Part shown: positions 1-9,000 of the stretch, piece by piece
Position numbering within the stretch: position 1 is the stretch's first letter
How the letters are laid out: the number at the start of each line of letters is the position of its first letter
Source: Candidatus Zixiibacteriota bacterium
GTDB lineage: Bacteria; Zixibacteria; MSB-5A5; GN15; JACZUZ01
Direction: 5' to 3'
DNA: 64,000 nucleotides
NCBI GenBank assembly: GCA_024280775.1
Contig: JAJRPM010000004.1
Location: 327,054-391,053, forward strand
Program-made: the position numbers and the translations under genes
Notes under the pieces: generated by a model
Database searches by the model: none
Seen by the model: only the letters and a program-made list of their open reading frames with translations
What the model was told of the DNA's origin: nothing

Positions 1-257
1 GGAAAGTTATCAAGCGCCTCGCGGATGAAGTCTTCTATCTGTTGCGCGGAGAAATTTGTCGGTAGACCCAAGGCTATGCGGGAATTCCCAAGACGAGCAA
101 GATGTTCTCTCAGGCGGAAGATGTACTTGTCTTCGGCAAGCAGGGTTTCAAAAACACCTAGACCGGCGAGCAAACCGCTGTCCAATACTGAAATCGACGC
201 CTCGGCTGGCGATACGATTTTTCCGTTGATTGATACAATCACTTGATTGTGGTTCAT
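1..257 (-). CDS. pabC: Aminotransferase class IV (PabC-like), partial, runs off the window
   Basis: Reading the minus strand from the ATG at 257 gives an open frame to the window edge. It carries an N-terminal pattern typical of fold-type IV PLP aminotransferases: a start like NGKIVSPAEASISVLDSG, then GLGVFETLL and an F-R-L-R-E-H-L-xR-L segment. The ATG overlaps the TGA of the upstream pabB gene by four bases (ATGA), so the two are probably translationally coupled. With PabB as neighbour, the best guess is 4-amino-4-deoxychorismate lyase, which releases pyruvate to give p-aminobenzoate for folate. A branched-chain or D-amino acid aminotransferase cannot be excluded, because the catalytic Lys lies outside the window. 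Confidence 0.8.
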   Translation of the reverse strand, partial: MNHNQVIVSINGKIVSPAEASISVLDSGLLAGLGVFETLLAEDKYIFRLREHLARLGNSRIALGLPTNFSAQQIEDFIREALDNF

Positions 258-1570
258 GGTAGAAGCTCAGGGTCTATGGCTTTTAGTAAATTGGAGACTT
301 TCAACGCCGCCTCCTCGAATTCGGATTCGGCGTCACTATCGGCTACGATTCCTCCTCCGGCCTGAGCGGTATAAATACCGCTGGCATGACATTCGGAACT
401 GGCTTTCGGCGCATAGGTCAGGGTGCGGATTGCGATATTGAGATCCAGCTCTGCGCCGTATTTGTAGCCAATACTCCCGGTGTATATCCCCCGGTTGCGG
501 TTTTCTATTTCGCGCAGGATACAAATAGCCCTCCGCTTGGGGGCGCCGGTAATTGAGCCACCGGGGAATACGGCATAGATTACCTCGGCGGTTGTGACAT
601 CGGAGCGCAATAGTCCCTTGATTTCCGATACCAAATGTATCACCGAAGAATACATCTCCGGGCGCCACATCACAGGTGTCTCCACACTTCCAGTCCCGCA
701 GACTTTTCCAATGTCATTGCGCAACAAATCCACTATCATCAACAATTCTGCGCGATCTTTTTCACTGCTCTGCAATTGGCGCAGGTTATCCTCGGTTTCC
801 CGAGATGTGTTTCCCTTGGCGATTGTGCCTTTGATGGGATTAGCAGTGATTTCTCTGTTGTTTACTGAAACCAGGCGCTCTGGTGAGGACGACAGAATTG
901 TATAGTCACCCAAATTGGCATAGGCGCCGTACTGGCAGGGATTTAGTTTTTGCAATCTACAGTATACATCCCAGGGAGGTGCGTCGGACTCGATTTGCCA
1001 TTTGGCAGTCAGGTTAGCCTGATAGATATCGCCTTCGTGAATGTGGTCTTTGATTTTTGCGAGATCATTGAGATACTTATCCCGGTCGGGTCTCGCAATA
1101 ATCCTCGCGGTGTTTGGACTTTTCCCAGCTAGAATTGACTGACCAACCGGTTCTACTCTATCGCATGAACTTTCGCCAAACCGCACATCTGAGTATTTGA
1201 GAACCAGCGCTTTGTATTCCCGGCTGGCGCCGTGATTATCCTCTGAGAGTCCGGCTACTATTTCAGAGCCGAATTCGTAGGAGAAAAACAAGACGTAGAA
1301 TGCCGACTCATCGGCCAAGAAAGAATCAAGTTGCTTAATCCAATCTGCTGGAATTCTCTGATCCGGCTCTATTACCCAGGAATCAACGGGATTAGTCGCG
1401 GCATAAGTCCTTGCTCCTCTTCCATAGGCTCTCAGAGAGGATTCCAGTAAGACTGAGCCGAAATCAGCGGCATAAGGCGCAAACCATGGCTGTATCTCCA
1501 AGAGATTCCCTTGGTTTCCGGGCGCTTTGCCAAACGGCTTCGGTCTCTCTAGTATCTCTTTCCGGCTCAT
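254..1570 (-). CDS. pabB: Aminodeoxychorismate synthase component I
   Basis: The 438-residue protein has the chorismate-binding fold of the TrpE/PabB/MenF family in its C-terminal two thirds. It contains PIKGT, where the Lys is the PabB-type nucleophile; anthranilate synthase has Ala there. It also contains ELLMIVDLLRND and the PGGSITGAPK and YTGSIGY blocks. The enzyme aminates chorismate to 4-amino-4-deoxychorismate, normally with ammonia from a PabA glutaminase; no pabA is visible here. The gene overlaps the downstream pabC-like gene by four bases. It is divergent from the sigma-factor operon, with a 370-bp intergenic region between them. Length is normal for a stand-alone component I. Confidence 0.93.
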   Translation of the reverse strand: MSRKEILERPKPFGKAPGNQGNLLEIQPWFAPYAADFGSVLLESSLRAYGRGARTYAATNPVDSWVIEPDQRIPADWIKQLDSFLADESAFYVLFFSYEFGSEIVAGLSEDNHGASREYKALVLKYSDVRFGESSCDRVEPVGQSILAGKSPNTARIIARPDRDKYLNDLAKIKDHIHEGDIYQANLTAKWQIESDAPPWDVYCRLQKLNPCQYGAYANLGDYTILSSSPERLVSVNNREITANPIKGTIAKGNTSRETEDNLRQLQSSEKDRAELLMIVDLLRNDIGKVCGTGSVETPVMWRPEMYSSVIHLVSEIKGLLRSDVTTAEVIYAVFPGGSITGAPKRRAICILREIENRNRGIYTGSIGYKYGAELDLNIAIRTLTYAPKASSECHASGIYTAQAGGGIVADSDAESEFEEAALKVSNLLKAIDPELLP

Positions 1571-1940
1571 AGGGCGACAATAGAGTCAGAGAAAGGAAAA
1601 GTCAATCTGTTGTAAATCGGCTCATCTTCGGTAAGTCATTGTAGGATAAGACAAACCAGTGGGAAAATAATCAAACTTTCTGGAACCTGCCGGGTGGTCG
1701 ATTGTATATATTACAACAAGGCGCGAATGCGTCAGCCCTGAAAGACAGAAGTCGCATCCGAACAGCTTGGTCCGACCAGCATAGTGAGGTTCGCGACAGA
1801 GGAAAACGGAAAACCCACAGGAGTTCTATTTGAACCCAAGCTCATGAAGAATCGCTGAAATATAGCTTTACTATTTCGAGATTCAGCGCACATGATTTCC
1901 GTCTTTATGTCACCAAACCAGGAGGGGGCGAACCCATATT
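1571..1940. other. Divergent intergenic region with possible ECF promoter elements and a long leader
   Basis: No convincing gene lies in these 370 bases between pabB and the sigma gene. A GGAAC at 1682-1686 matches the -35 box typical of ECF-sigma promoters, which would suggest autoregulation, but no clear -10 follows. A short perfect dyad, TTGTA-TATAT-TACAA, sits at 1702-1716. If transcription starts near there, the sigma mRNA has a leader of over 200 bases. That leader includes nested hairpin potential around 1852-1890 (CGCTGAA paired with TTCAGCG). Function is unproven. Confidence 0.35.
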
Positions 1941-2627
1941 ATGATGAAAAGCAAACCAAAGCCGACTAGCGCGGCAAAGAGTAACGCCAAGAAAAGCGGC
2001 GAACCTGCAGTTACGGCAAAGCTCGACAAGAGCGAGACAATCAAGGCCAAAGATTTTGCTATTATGCGTCGCATTCAAGACGGTGATATGGTGGCCTTCA
2101 ATGAGATGGTTAACAACTACAAAGACCGCCTGATGAATGTAATCGGTCGGATGCTTTCCAGTACAGAAGAGGCTGAGGATGTCGTGCAGGAGGCTTTTGT
2201 GCGGGTTTTTCAGCATCGTCAGTCATTTGATTTCAAACATTGTTTTTCGACCTGGATTTACACTATCGCGCTGAATTTGGCTCGTAATGAGTTACGTAAA
2301 CGGAAACGTTTCAAATTCCAGGATATATTCGAAATGCAGGGCAATGAAGCTGAGATTTCAGTTGAGATGAAGTTGCCGTCACGTTTGGGACCGACACTTG
2401 AGCGAGAAATACAGTCATTGCCTGAGAAATATAAAGCCGCATTTGTTTTGCGTGATGTTCAGGAAATGTCCTATGAAGAAGTTTCACAGGTGATGTCAGT
2501 TCCTTTGGGAACAGTGAAATCTCGCGTTAATCGCGCCCGCGCAATTTTGCGTGAAAAACTTTTGCCGAAAGTGGAGGAACAGCATGCGTTGTCACAAACT
2601 ACGCTCCTTGCTACCGGCGTACTGTAA
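1941..2627 (+). CDS. ECF-family RNA polymerase sigma factor (RpoE-like)
   Basis: The 228-residue protein begins with a Lys-rich tail (residues 1-40). Sigma region 2 follows at about 47-120, with the EEAEDVVQEAFVRVF core and the FSTWIYTIALNLARNELRKRKR block. Region 4 is at about 155-207, with the LPEKYKAAFVLRDVQEMS and PLGTVKSRVNRAR helix-turn-helix. It directs RNA polymerase to a dedicated promoter set. A GGAGGGGG ribosome-binding site at 1921-1928 precedes two adjacent ATGs (1941 and 1944). The stop overlaps the start of the anti-sigma gene by 44 bases, which is typical of a coupled sigma/anti-sigma pair. The downstream envelope genes suggest an envelope-stress regulon. Confidence 0.93.
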   Translation: MMKSKPKPTSAAKSNAKKSGEPAVTAKLDKSETIKAKDFAIMRRIQDGDMVAFNEMVNNYKDRLMNVIGRMLSSTEEAEDVVQEAFVRVFQHRQSFDFKHCFSTWIYTIALNLARNELRKRKRFKFQDIFEMQGNEAEISVEMKLPSRLGPTLEREIQSLPEKYKAAFVLRDVQEMSYEEVSQVMSVPLGTVKSRVNRARAILREKLLPKVEEQHALSQTTLLATGVL

Positions 2628-3627
2628 TCGCGAGCTCAAGACTTCGGTGACCTCGGTCATGGAACGTCATTTTCATGAGTGCGAAAAGTGCCGTGAGGAC
2701 CTTGCCGCACATCGTTTGATTGCAACAACTATCACTACCTTGGCTGATTCTGCGCCTAATGAGAATCATGCTGAAACCCTTTCTTCGGCTGAGAGACTTA
2801 CTGAGAGCAAATCTTTGCTATCAGTTGAGCATCCTTTTGAAGAATCTTTTAAGTCACAATCTACCTTTGAGTCACAAACTATGAGTACCCCTAGTTTCAA
2901 ACCCCTACAAGTCTCCGCTGATTTTAATAACAAGTTGATGGAGCGTATTGCTCAGGAGCGTTTTGCTGAGACCCGCTCAAATGCGCGCTCTAAAGCATTT
3001 TTGCCGCAAAAAGCTCCGAGTTTTGTCTTTCGCCGTTTAGTTCCGGCTTTGGCATCCGTCACTGCGGTGGCGGCTTTGGCTGTTGTATCATTGCAACAAG
3101 GGGTCTTTGATAACGCTGATTCTAATAATCAATTCGCTGCAAATGATCCGACCCCGATGGCTTTTATCGCTGACAATCAGGCGCTTAACGCTCCGGCAAT
3201 TGGTAAGCCAATCGGGTTGAGTGAAGAATATATGACCGCGCAACCTATAGATAATCCGCTGTATGACCGTAGTCTGATTCCCGCTGGTAATTTGTCAGCG
3301 CCCTCATCGGCTCAGGGCGCTACTATGGTCTCGGCCACTAGTCCACGTCAGCTTTCGAGCTCTCGTCGCTGGCACTTTGCGCGAGATTATGCGCGCGCGC
3401 GAAGAATAATAAGTATTTCCAATGCGCTGTGTCGGCGCGGGGCTTATTTCAAGGTTGTGCAATTCGACGCCAATGGCGCTCCGATTGGGACAGGCAGTAT
3501 CGTATTCTGCGGCCCGTCCTCGAATAACCGTGTAGCTGGGTCTCCGCAGATTATTGTTCAGCCCATACCCAATGCTCCGGTTCGTAATCAGGCTCCGCAA
3601 GGGCGTATGGTTCGCGGTTCATTCTAA
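2584..3627 (+). CDS. Zinc-finger anti-sigma factor (zf-HC2), single-pass membrane protein
   Basis: The start is set at the ATG at 2584, preceded by GGAGG at 2573-2577. An earlier in-frame ATG at 2551 lacks such a site and would deepen the overlap with the sigma gene. The N-terminus shows the zinc-binding anti-sigma pattern: C3, then H29-x3-C33-x2-C36. After a Ser/Thr-rich linker comes one hydrophobic segment at about residues 152-172 (LASVTAVAALAVV), then a long extracytoplasmic part of roughly 170 residues with no domain I recognise. The product should hold the sigma factor at the membrane until a signal triggers release. A strong terminator follows at 3656. Confidence 0.88.
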   Translation: MRCHKLRSLLPAYCNRELKTSVTSVMERHFHECEKCREDLAAHRLIATTITTLADSAPNENHAETLSSAERLTESKSLLSVEHPFEESFKSQSTFESQTMSTPSFKPLQVSADFNNKLMERIAQERFAETRSNARSKAFLPQKAPSFVFRRLVPALASVTAVAALAVVSLQQGVFDNADSNNQFAANDPTPMAFIADNQALNAPAIGKPIGLSEEYMTAQPIDNPLYDRSLIPAGNLSAPSSAQGATMVSATSPRQLSSSRRWHFARDYARARRIISISNALCRRGAYFKVVQFDANGAPIGTGSIVFCGPSSNNRVAGSPQIIVQPIPNAPVRNQAPQGRMVRGSF

Positions 3628-3655
3628 TCTTACCAGCCTCAAGCTAAGCTATTCT

Positions 3656-3686
3656 AAGACAACACTATCGGTGTTGTCTTTTTTTT
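3656..3686 (+). terminator. Intrinsic terminator after the anti-sigma gene
   Basis: AAGACAACAC and GTGTTGTCTT form a perfect 10-bp stem around a five-base loop, followed at once by a run of T. It lies 28 bases past the anti-sigma stop codon, so the sigma/anti-sigma pair is largely separated from the HtrA-like gene downstream. Confidence 0.9.
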
Positions 3687-3783
3687 GCTTAGCGCTCAGA
3701 TTTCTACCAAAATATCAGATTACTGTAGCACGTCTTCGTCCGATTTAGCCGCTTTAGTGTATACGGTTAAGAGAGGATTGATA

Positions 3784-5118
3784 GTGGATAACCTTACAAG
3801 AGATTCTAAGACGAGACAAAACACAGGAGCCTGCGCGATACTAGTGGCGCTGGCTCTTGCATCGATATTAGCCTCTGGGCCACTAGTCAAAGCCGGAGAA
3901 CAAAACCCCGCGGCTTCGGAAACAGCCCATACCGAGCAACTCGCGGCATCCAACCTAAGCGCTTTGTCTTCTGCTCGGCTACTGGATATGCAAATCCAGC
4001 AATTGGTCAAAACTCTCTCGCAATCGTTAGTTACTGTTCAAATAGCTTCGCTCACTTCACCATTTCAATCCACGATGCCCCCTAGAACAACAGCAGGGGC
4101 TTCACCGCCGATTTATCTGCGCAATATCTCCGCGATAGCAGTTGATAGTGGCGGTTACTTGATTTGCGCGGCCTCTCTGCTTTCGGATAAGGACAGTCTT
4201 TGGCTGATTCGAAACGGAGAACGTTATGCTGTCGAGAGAATAGGCATTGACTACAGATCGGGAATGGCTTTGTTGAAAACTTCGGCTCCGGGACTAGTCC
4301 CGGCAAACTATATTCATGAAAGACCGGCAACCGGGGCGCTGGCTCTGTTTTTGAAATCAGCGGGGCCTGAGACTGTTGAGCCGACTCTGACATTTGCTTG
4401 CGGAGCCTCGGCAGTTGATGGTTATCTGGAGTTTACTGGCCCAGTGGGTTCAGGGACAGTTGGCGGGGGCTTTTTCAATATGGACGGACAGTTTCTAGGG
4501 CTGGCGCTTGGCTCGCTCTCTCGTGACGGGTCGTCAAACCGGGTCTATGTGTTACCGGTCTCGCGGATTGAGCCGATTGTTACTCGCTTGAAATGTTGCG
4601 GAGATCGTGAGGCTGGATATTTGGGTATTCAGGTGGTAAACACTGTGATTCGAGGCTTGAACCCGAATCATGGCAGACCCTATGGAGAGAAACCCGACGG
4701 AGAATCGCTGACTAAATATGCCGCCGGTGGAGATAATAGTTCAGGTGAGTCTGAATTGACCAACGGAGCTCTCGTGACAATCGTTGAACCTAAGTCACCG
4801 GCTCAAAAAGCCGGTTTGCTGGTGGGAGATGTGGTATTTCGCTACAACAATCTACCGGTCGCCACCGCTGATGCGCTTCGTGACTTTGTCAGAGGCTGTG
4901 CGCCGGATTCTGTGATTTCGCTTACATTTTTGCGAGGAAATCGACAGCGTGAAGTTCAGGCGCTTCTTACAAATGCTCCACTCTCTGTGGTGGTAGCTGA
5001 AAACCGCGCTTCGTCAGAATCAACTACACTTAATCCCGATAAGGGCGATTATCGGGCCTTGATAAACCGAATCCGGCAACTTGAAGAGCGTCTGCGAACT
5101 CTTGAAGACAATCGCTAG
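3784..5118 (+). CDS. Secreted HtrA/DegP-like protein with PDZ domain and no catalytic triad
   Basis: The frame is open from 3685, but that start lies in the terminator. GTG at 3784 has a GAGAGG site seven bases upstream and is followed directly by a signal-peptide-like stretch (ACAILVALALASILA). A trypsin-like S1C domain spans about residues 100-270 and a PDZ domain about 275-400 (GALVTIVEPKSPAQKAGLLVGDVVF). A short charged coiled-coil tail ends the 444-residue protein. Against DegP, the catalytic His position is Ser131 (GYLICAASLL), the Asp position is Gly160 (DYRSGMALLK), and the Ser position is Val226 (GTVGGG). It should therefore be proteolytically inactive. A chaperone, scaffold or regulatory role in the envelope is inference. 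Confidence 0.82.
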   Translation: MDNLTRDSKTRQNTGACAILVALALASILASGPLVKAGEQNPAASETAHTEQLAASNLSALSSARLLDMQIQQLVKTLSQSLVTVQIASLTSPFQSTMPPRTTAGASPPIYLRNISAIAVDSGGYLICAASLLSDKDSLWLIRNGERYAVERIGIDYRSGMALLKTSAPGLVPANYIHERPATGALALFLKSAGPETVEPTLTFACGASAVDGYLEFTGPVGSGTVGGGFFNMDGQFLGLALGSLSRDGSSNRVYVLPVSRIEPIVTRLKCCGDREAGYLGIQVVNTVIRGLNPNHGRPYGEKPDGESLTKYAAGGDNSSGESELTNGALVTIVEPKSPAQKAGLLVGDVVFRYNNLPVATADALRDFVRGCAPDSVISLTFLRGNRQREVQALLTNAPLSVVVAENRASSESTTLNPDKGDYRALINRIRQLEERLRTLEDNR

Positions 5119-5282
5119 GATTCCCCCCCCAAATATAAAGCTCCCCCTCCTAGCAAGTTTCCTCAAATCTACCGTCCCGCCATCATTTTCTACTGTAATG
5201 TAACTTAGCGTTGCTCTTGCGAATAGGACTCCGTACTTTTGCCAAAGTGATTCCTCAGCCTCAAGATTGTGTCTGAGGACAG
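5119..5282. other. Short intergenic gap
   Basis: These 164 bases hold a run of eight C at 5123-5130 and a second C-rich stretch. I see no clear promoter, terminator or gene. Confidence 0.3.
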
Positions 5283-6005
5283 GTGATTAGTCAATGCGCC
5301 AAAGCGGCAACAATTATGAGCGAAACAAAAAACATAGCCAGTGAATCCGAGGCGCTTGGTTCGGCAATTGCCGCATCAAGCAGTGAGTCGGTAGCTTTGG
5401 GTATTTTCTCGGGCCTGATTGCCAATGCTGAGAGTTTTCTGACCAAACGCGGTATTGAATCTCTAGTAAAACGAAACGTCTCACCGGCAAAGATTCATGA
5501 AGTTGTGTTGCAAAGTTATTTGTTTTGCGGCTTTCCTAGAATGCTCGATGCGCTATTTGACTTGGCGGCGCTTATCGCCCCCAAGGAATACTCCTCGGGT
5601 GAATCGATTGACTGCTCAAAGCTGGCGTACTCTGAGGATGAATCTAAGGCCTACGAGCTTCGGGGGCGTGAGTTGATTCGTCAGATTTACGGAAAGCGCT
5701 ATGATAAACTTGAACGAGCTATTGTCGATATGTCACCTGATGCTTTTCAATTGATGATTATGGAGGGCTATGGCAAGACTCTCTCGCGTCCGGGTTTGGA
5801 TGTTCAGGCGCGCGAGTTGGCGGTGATTGCGGCGCTAACAGTTGATAGGCGTCCGAGACAATTGCGCGCGCATCTCTTTGGAGCCAGAAATGTTGGAGTG
5901 TCCGTTGAGGATATTGTTGAATTACTAGGCGCGCTAACTACATTCACGTCTGAAGCTAATACTTCATTGGCGAATAACCTGCTTAGTGAGGTATTCTCCG
6001 AATAA
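5283..6005 (+). CDS. Carboxymuconolactone decarboxylase (CMD/AhpD-fold) family protein
   Basis: The 240-residue protein has two CMD-like helical repeats. The first, at about residues 60-100, holds HEVVLQSYLFCGFPRMLDAL. The second, at about 175-225, holds RELAVIAALTVDRRPRQLRAHLFGARNVG, which matches the CMD core. The CxxC redox pair of AhpD peroxidase-reductases is absent, so a peroxidase-reductant role is unlikely. Two starts are possible: GTG at 5283 with GAGG close upstream, or ATG at 5316 with a weak site. The stop overlaps the tamB start by one base (TAATG), so it belongs to the envelope operon. The substrate is unknown. Confidence 0.75.
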   Translation: MISQCAKAATIMSETKNIASESEALGSAIAASSSESVALGIFSGLIANAESFLTKRGIESLVKRNVSPAKIHEVVLQSYLFCGFPRMLDALFDLAALIAPKEYSSGESIDCSKLAYSEDESKAYELRGRELIRQIYGKRYDKLERAIVDMSPDAFQLMIMEGYGKTLSRPGLDVQARELAVIAALTVDRRPRQLRAHLFGARNVGVSVEDIVELLGALTTFTSEANTSLANNLLSEVFSE

Positions 6006-9000
6006 TGCGTGGCTTTCTAATAACTTTAACCAAGGTTGGCGCCTGGATAGTCTTCGCGGCTGTTATGGCTTTGGTAATTATCTTTGTTGGAGTTTTTAAT
6101 TTCGGGTTTCTTGAATTCGGTATCAACCGTCAACTCAATGAGATGGTAGGCAAGAACACACCGCTGGAAGTGAGTATCGGAACTATTGAGGGTGATTTTT
6201 TCAACACCCTGCATATTACTGATGTAAGCATACGCTACACAACTGACAGTTCATCCTATCCTATAGCAGAAATCCCATCGATTCGCGCCTCATATTCACT
6301 AGCGGATATTTGGCGAGGCCGATTCGATATAAACGTTTTGGGGATTGACTCGGCGCGTTTCACTATTCGACAGGATTCCACCGGTGAATGGCTCTTACCG
6401 AAACCCCAAAGTCCAACTACTTCTCCCGGCACAAAAATTCCTGAGTTCTCGGCAAGCCTTGTATCGCTAACCAATGCCAGCATTCGGGTCTTTGGTCGTG
6501 ATTCCACTTGGAACATTGATAGCCTGAATTTGACAGCGGGAGTAGTGTCAGCTGACGGAGCTTATGCGCTGGACTTGCGAAGTTTTGGTTTCGTCTCTGA
6601 TTTTCGCAAGACTCATTTGCGCTCTGCCTCCGGTAAGATAACTTATTCCAACAATCGCCTGGTTTTCAAAGATCTGAGTGTTGCGCTACCTACTATCGGT
6701 GTGGCTGGTGATGGTTGGATAGTCTTGCCCGATAGCGCTAGAGAGCTTAGTGGTCAGATTACCCTTGATACTCTACATGCGGACATGGAGTATCTAGGGG
6801 ATTTCTTCGGCAAGCATTTCACCGGTAAGCTGGGAGTGAATGGCTCTCTGGAACTGGGAGACTCTGAAATCTACGGAGCGCTCACGATTCAAGGCGGCTT
6901 TCAGGGACGGACTTTTGAGAGTCTGCACACTAAAATTCGATATCGAGAAAACACTCTTAGCGCTGATACAGTATATGGCGTTATTCTGGGTGGTTGCTCT
7001 GTCGCGGGTAAATTCGAATTGGATTTGGCCAATCCTGATATTGCATACCAGTTTGAAGGGGTCATTGACAGTCTCAACGTCGCCAACATCGCCAATGGAG
7101 CGATGACAACCGCAATCTCCGGTAAAGTAAAACTCGACGGAAGCGGTCTTACCGGCGCCAGTATGAAAATTCACACTGACGTAGAGCTTGGTGAGTCATT
7201 CATGGATATTTTCCATGTGCATAGCGCTAGCGGAGAGCTTGATATTTACACTGACAGTTTGCGCCTGGAGCCGGGTTTCGGTGTCAGCTATTATGAAAAC
7301 TCATTCAGCGCCAGCGGGCTGATTTTGTTTTCGGGGCCGATTGACATCAGAGGAGCTGCGGAACTTCAACGATTATCTCGCTTCGAGGGACAAACATTTA
7401 TTGAAGAATTGGGCGGAAGAGGTCAGGCCACATTTTCTCTGAACGGCACAGCAACCGACCCGGACATAAGTGGCAAATTTTATAGTGACAGTGTTTGGTT
7501 TTACCAAATGTACGCCGAGCGCGCCTGGTATGAGTTCGATGTGCAACGTTTCCTGACCCGCAGAAGCGGGAATATTAGTGTCAGGCTGGGAGCAGTTGAC
7601 GCCTGGGAGTTTCCACTGGACAGTATCAGCGCTGAAATGCGAATTGATTCGAATATGCTTTACTTTGATACGCTCACTGCGTTCAGTGGAGAAGCGCAAT
7701 TATCCACCGCCGCGACCGTTGACTATCTCGCCGAACCGCAGCCAATAAAGATGTTTGATGTCACACTGGCGTTTAGGTCTAATTCTTACCATGAGCGGGA
7801 CACCGCATTGTTGCTGTTTGACACTACAGGAATTGAGTTTGTTAAAGCTGAATTCGCAAGCTCGAGAACCCGAACAGGCGCTAACGGAAGTTATGAATCA
7901 TTCAGCTTCAGAGGTAGAGCGGGGTTTGATAATAATCTGACATTTGATCTTGATTTGAATAATATTGATCTAGCGCCCTGGATGCGACTACTTCCCAACG
8001 CCCCTGCTGTTTCCGGTCGACTTTCAGTGGCTGGCGATATGACGGCCAATGGCGATACATTGAGGTTTGACGCGGAGGGGCAAATAGATTCGCTGGTGTA
8101 TCAGGAGTTGTACATCGGAGATATAGCGTCAGATTTCCGCTATGCGGACAAGACGCTGACTATTGACACCATGTACTTGCATACTTCAGGTGGTGAGCAC
8201 AGCTTGCATGGGACTATTCCACTGGACATTCGCTTTGGCGCTGAGGCTGACACACTGTTTCCGGGGCCTCAGCGGCTCGAGGCCCACTCAAGTGAGACTT
8301 CCTATGAATTTGTAAGCTACTTCTTGCCGCAAATTGAAGACCTCTCGGGTAAACTTGAAATCGACGCGACAATTAGCGGCACGCCGCTTCACCCGGCATT
8401 CGATGGCGCTGGAAAGCTAAGTGACGGAGCGCTAAAAATATATGAATTGGAGATTCCTGCTGAGTCACTAAATGTGGCGTTCACTATGCAGGACAGGCTG
8501 ATAACCATCACCGACGGCGCTTGCAGGTTTCCTCCCAAAGTGCGTAAGAACGGCAAGAACAAGAAGTATTCGACGCAAGAATATGGATACGTGACAATCA
8601 CATCTGGTTCGTTGGAGATTCTCAGCATTGACAGCATCGATTATGACATTGATTTGGAAGCCACGAATTTCCCCTTCAGGTATACACTCGGGGCTATCAA
8701 GGGCAAAGCAAACGCAAGAATTCGGGTAGCCGGTGTGACACCTCCGAAAATTACCGGTGAAATAAATCTGATTTCCGCTCTGTATGAGGATGAGTTTTTG
8801 GAAGAAGACGCCGGTTACCTTTTGCTGACTCAATTCGAACGTCCGGATTCGTGGGATATTGATGTTAATGTTTCTATTATCTCTAATGCTGTTATGCGCA
8901 ATAGTGAATTGGACGCCGAGTTCAAGGGCACTGCGCGAGCTATTAGAACCGATGGATTGTGGTCATATCTATATAATCTGGAAGTGATTCGCGGTCGTGT

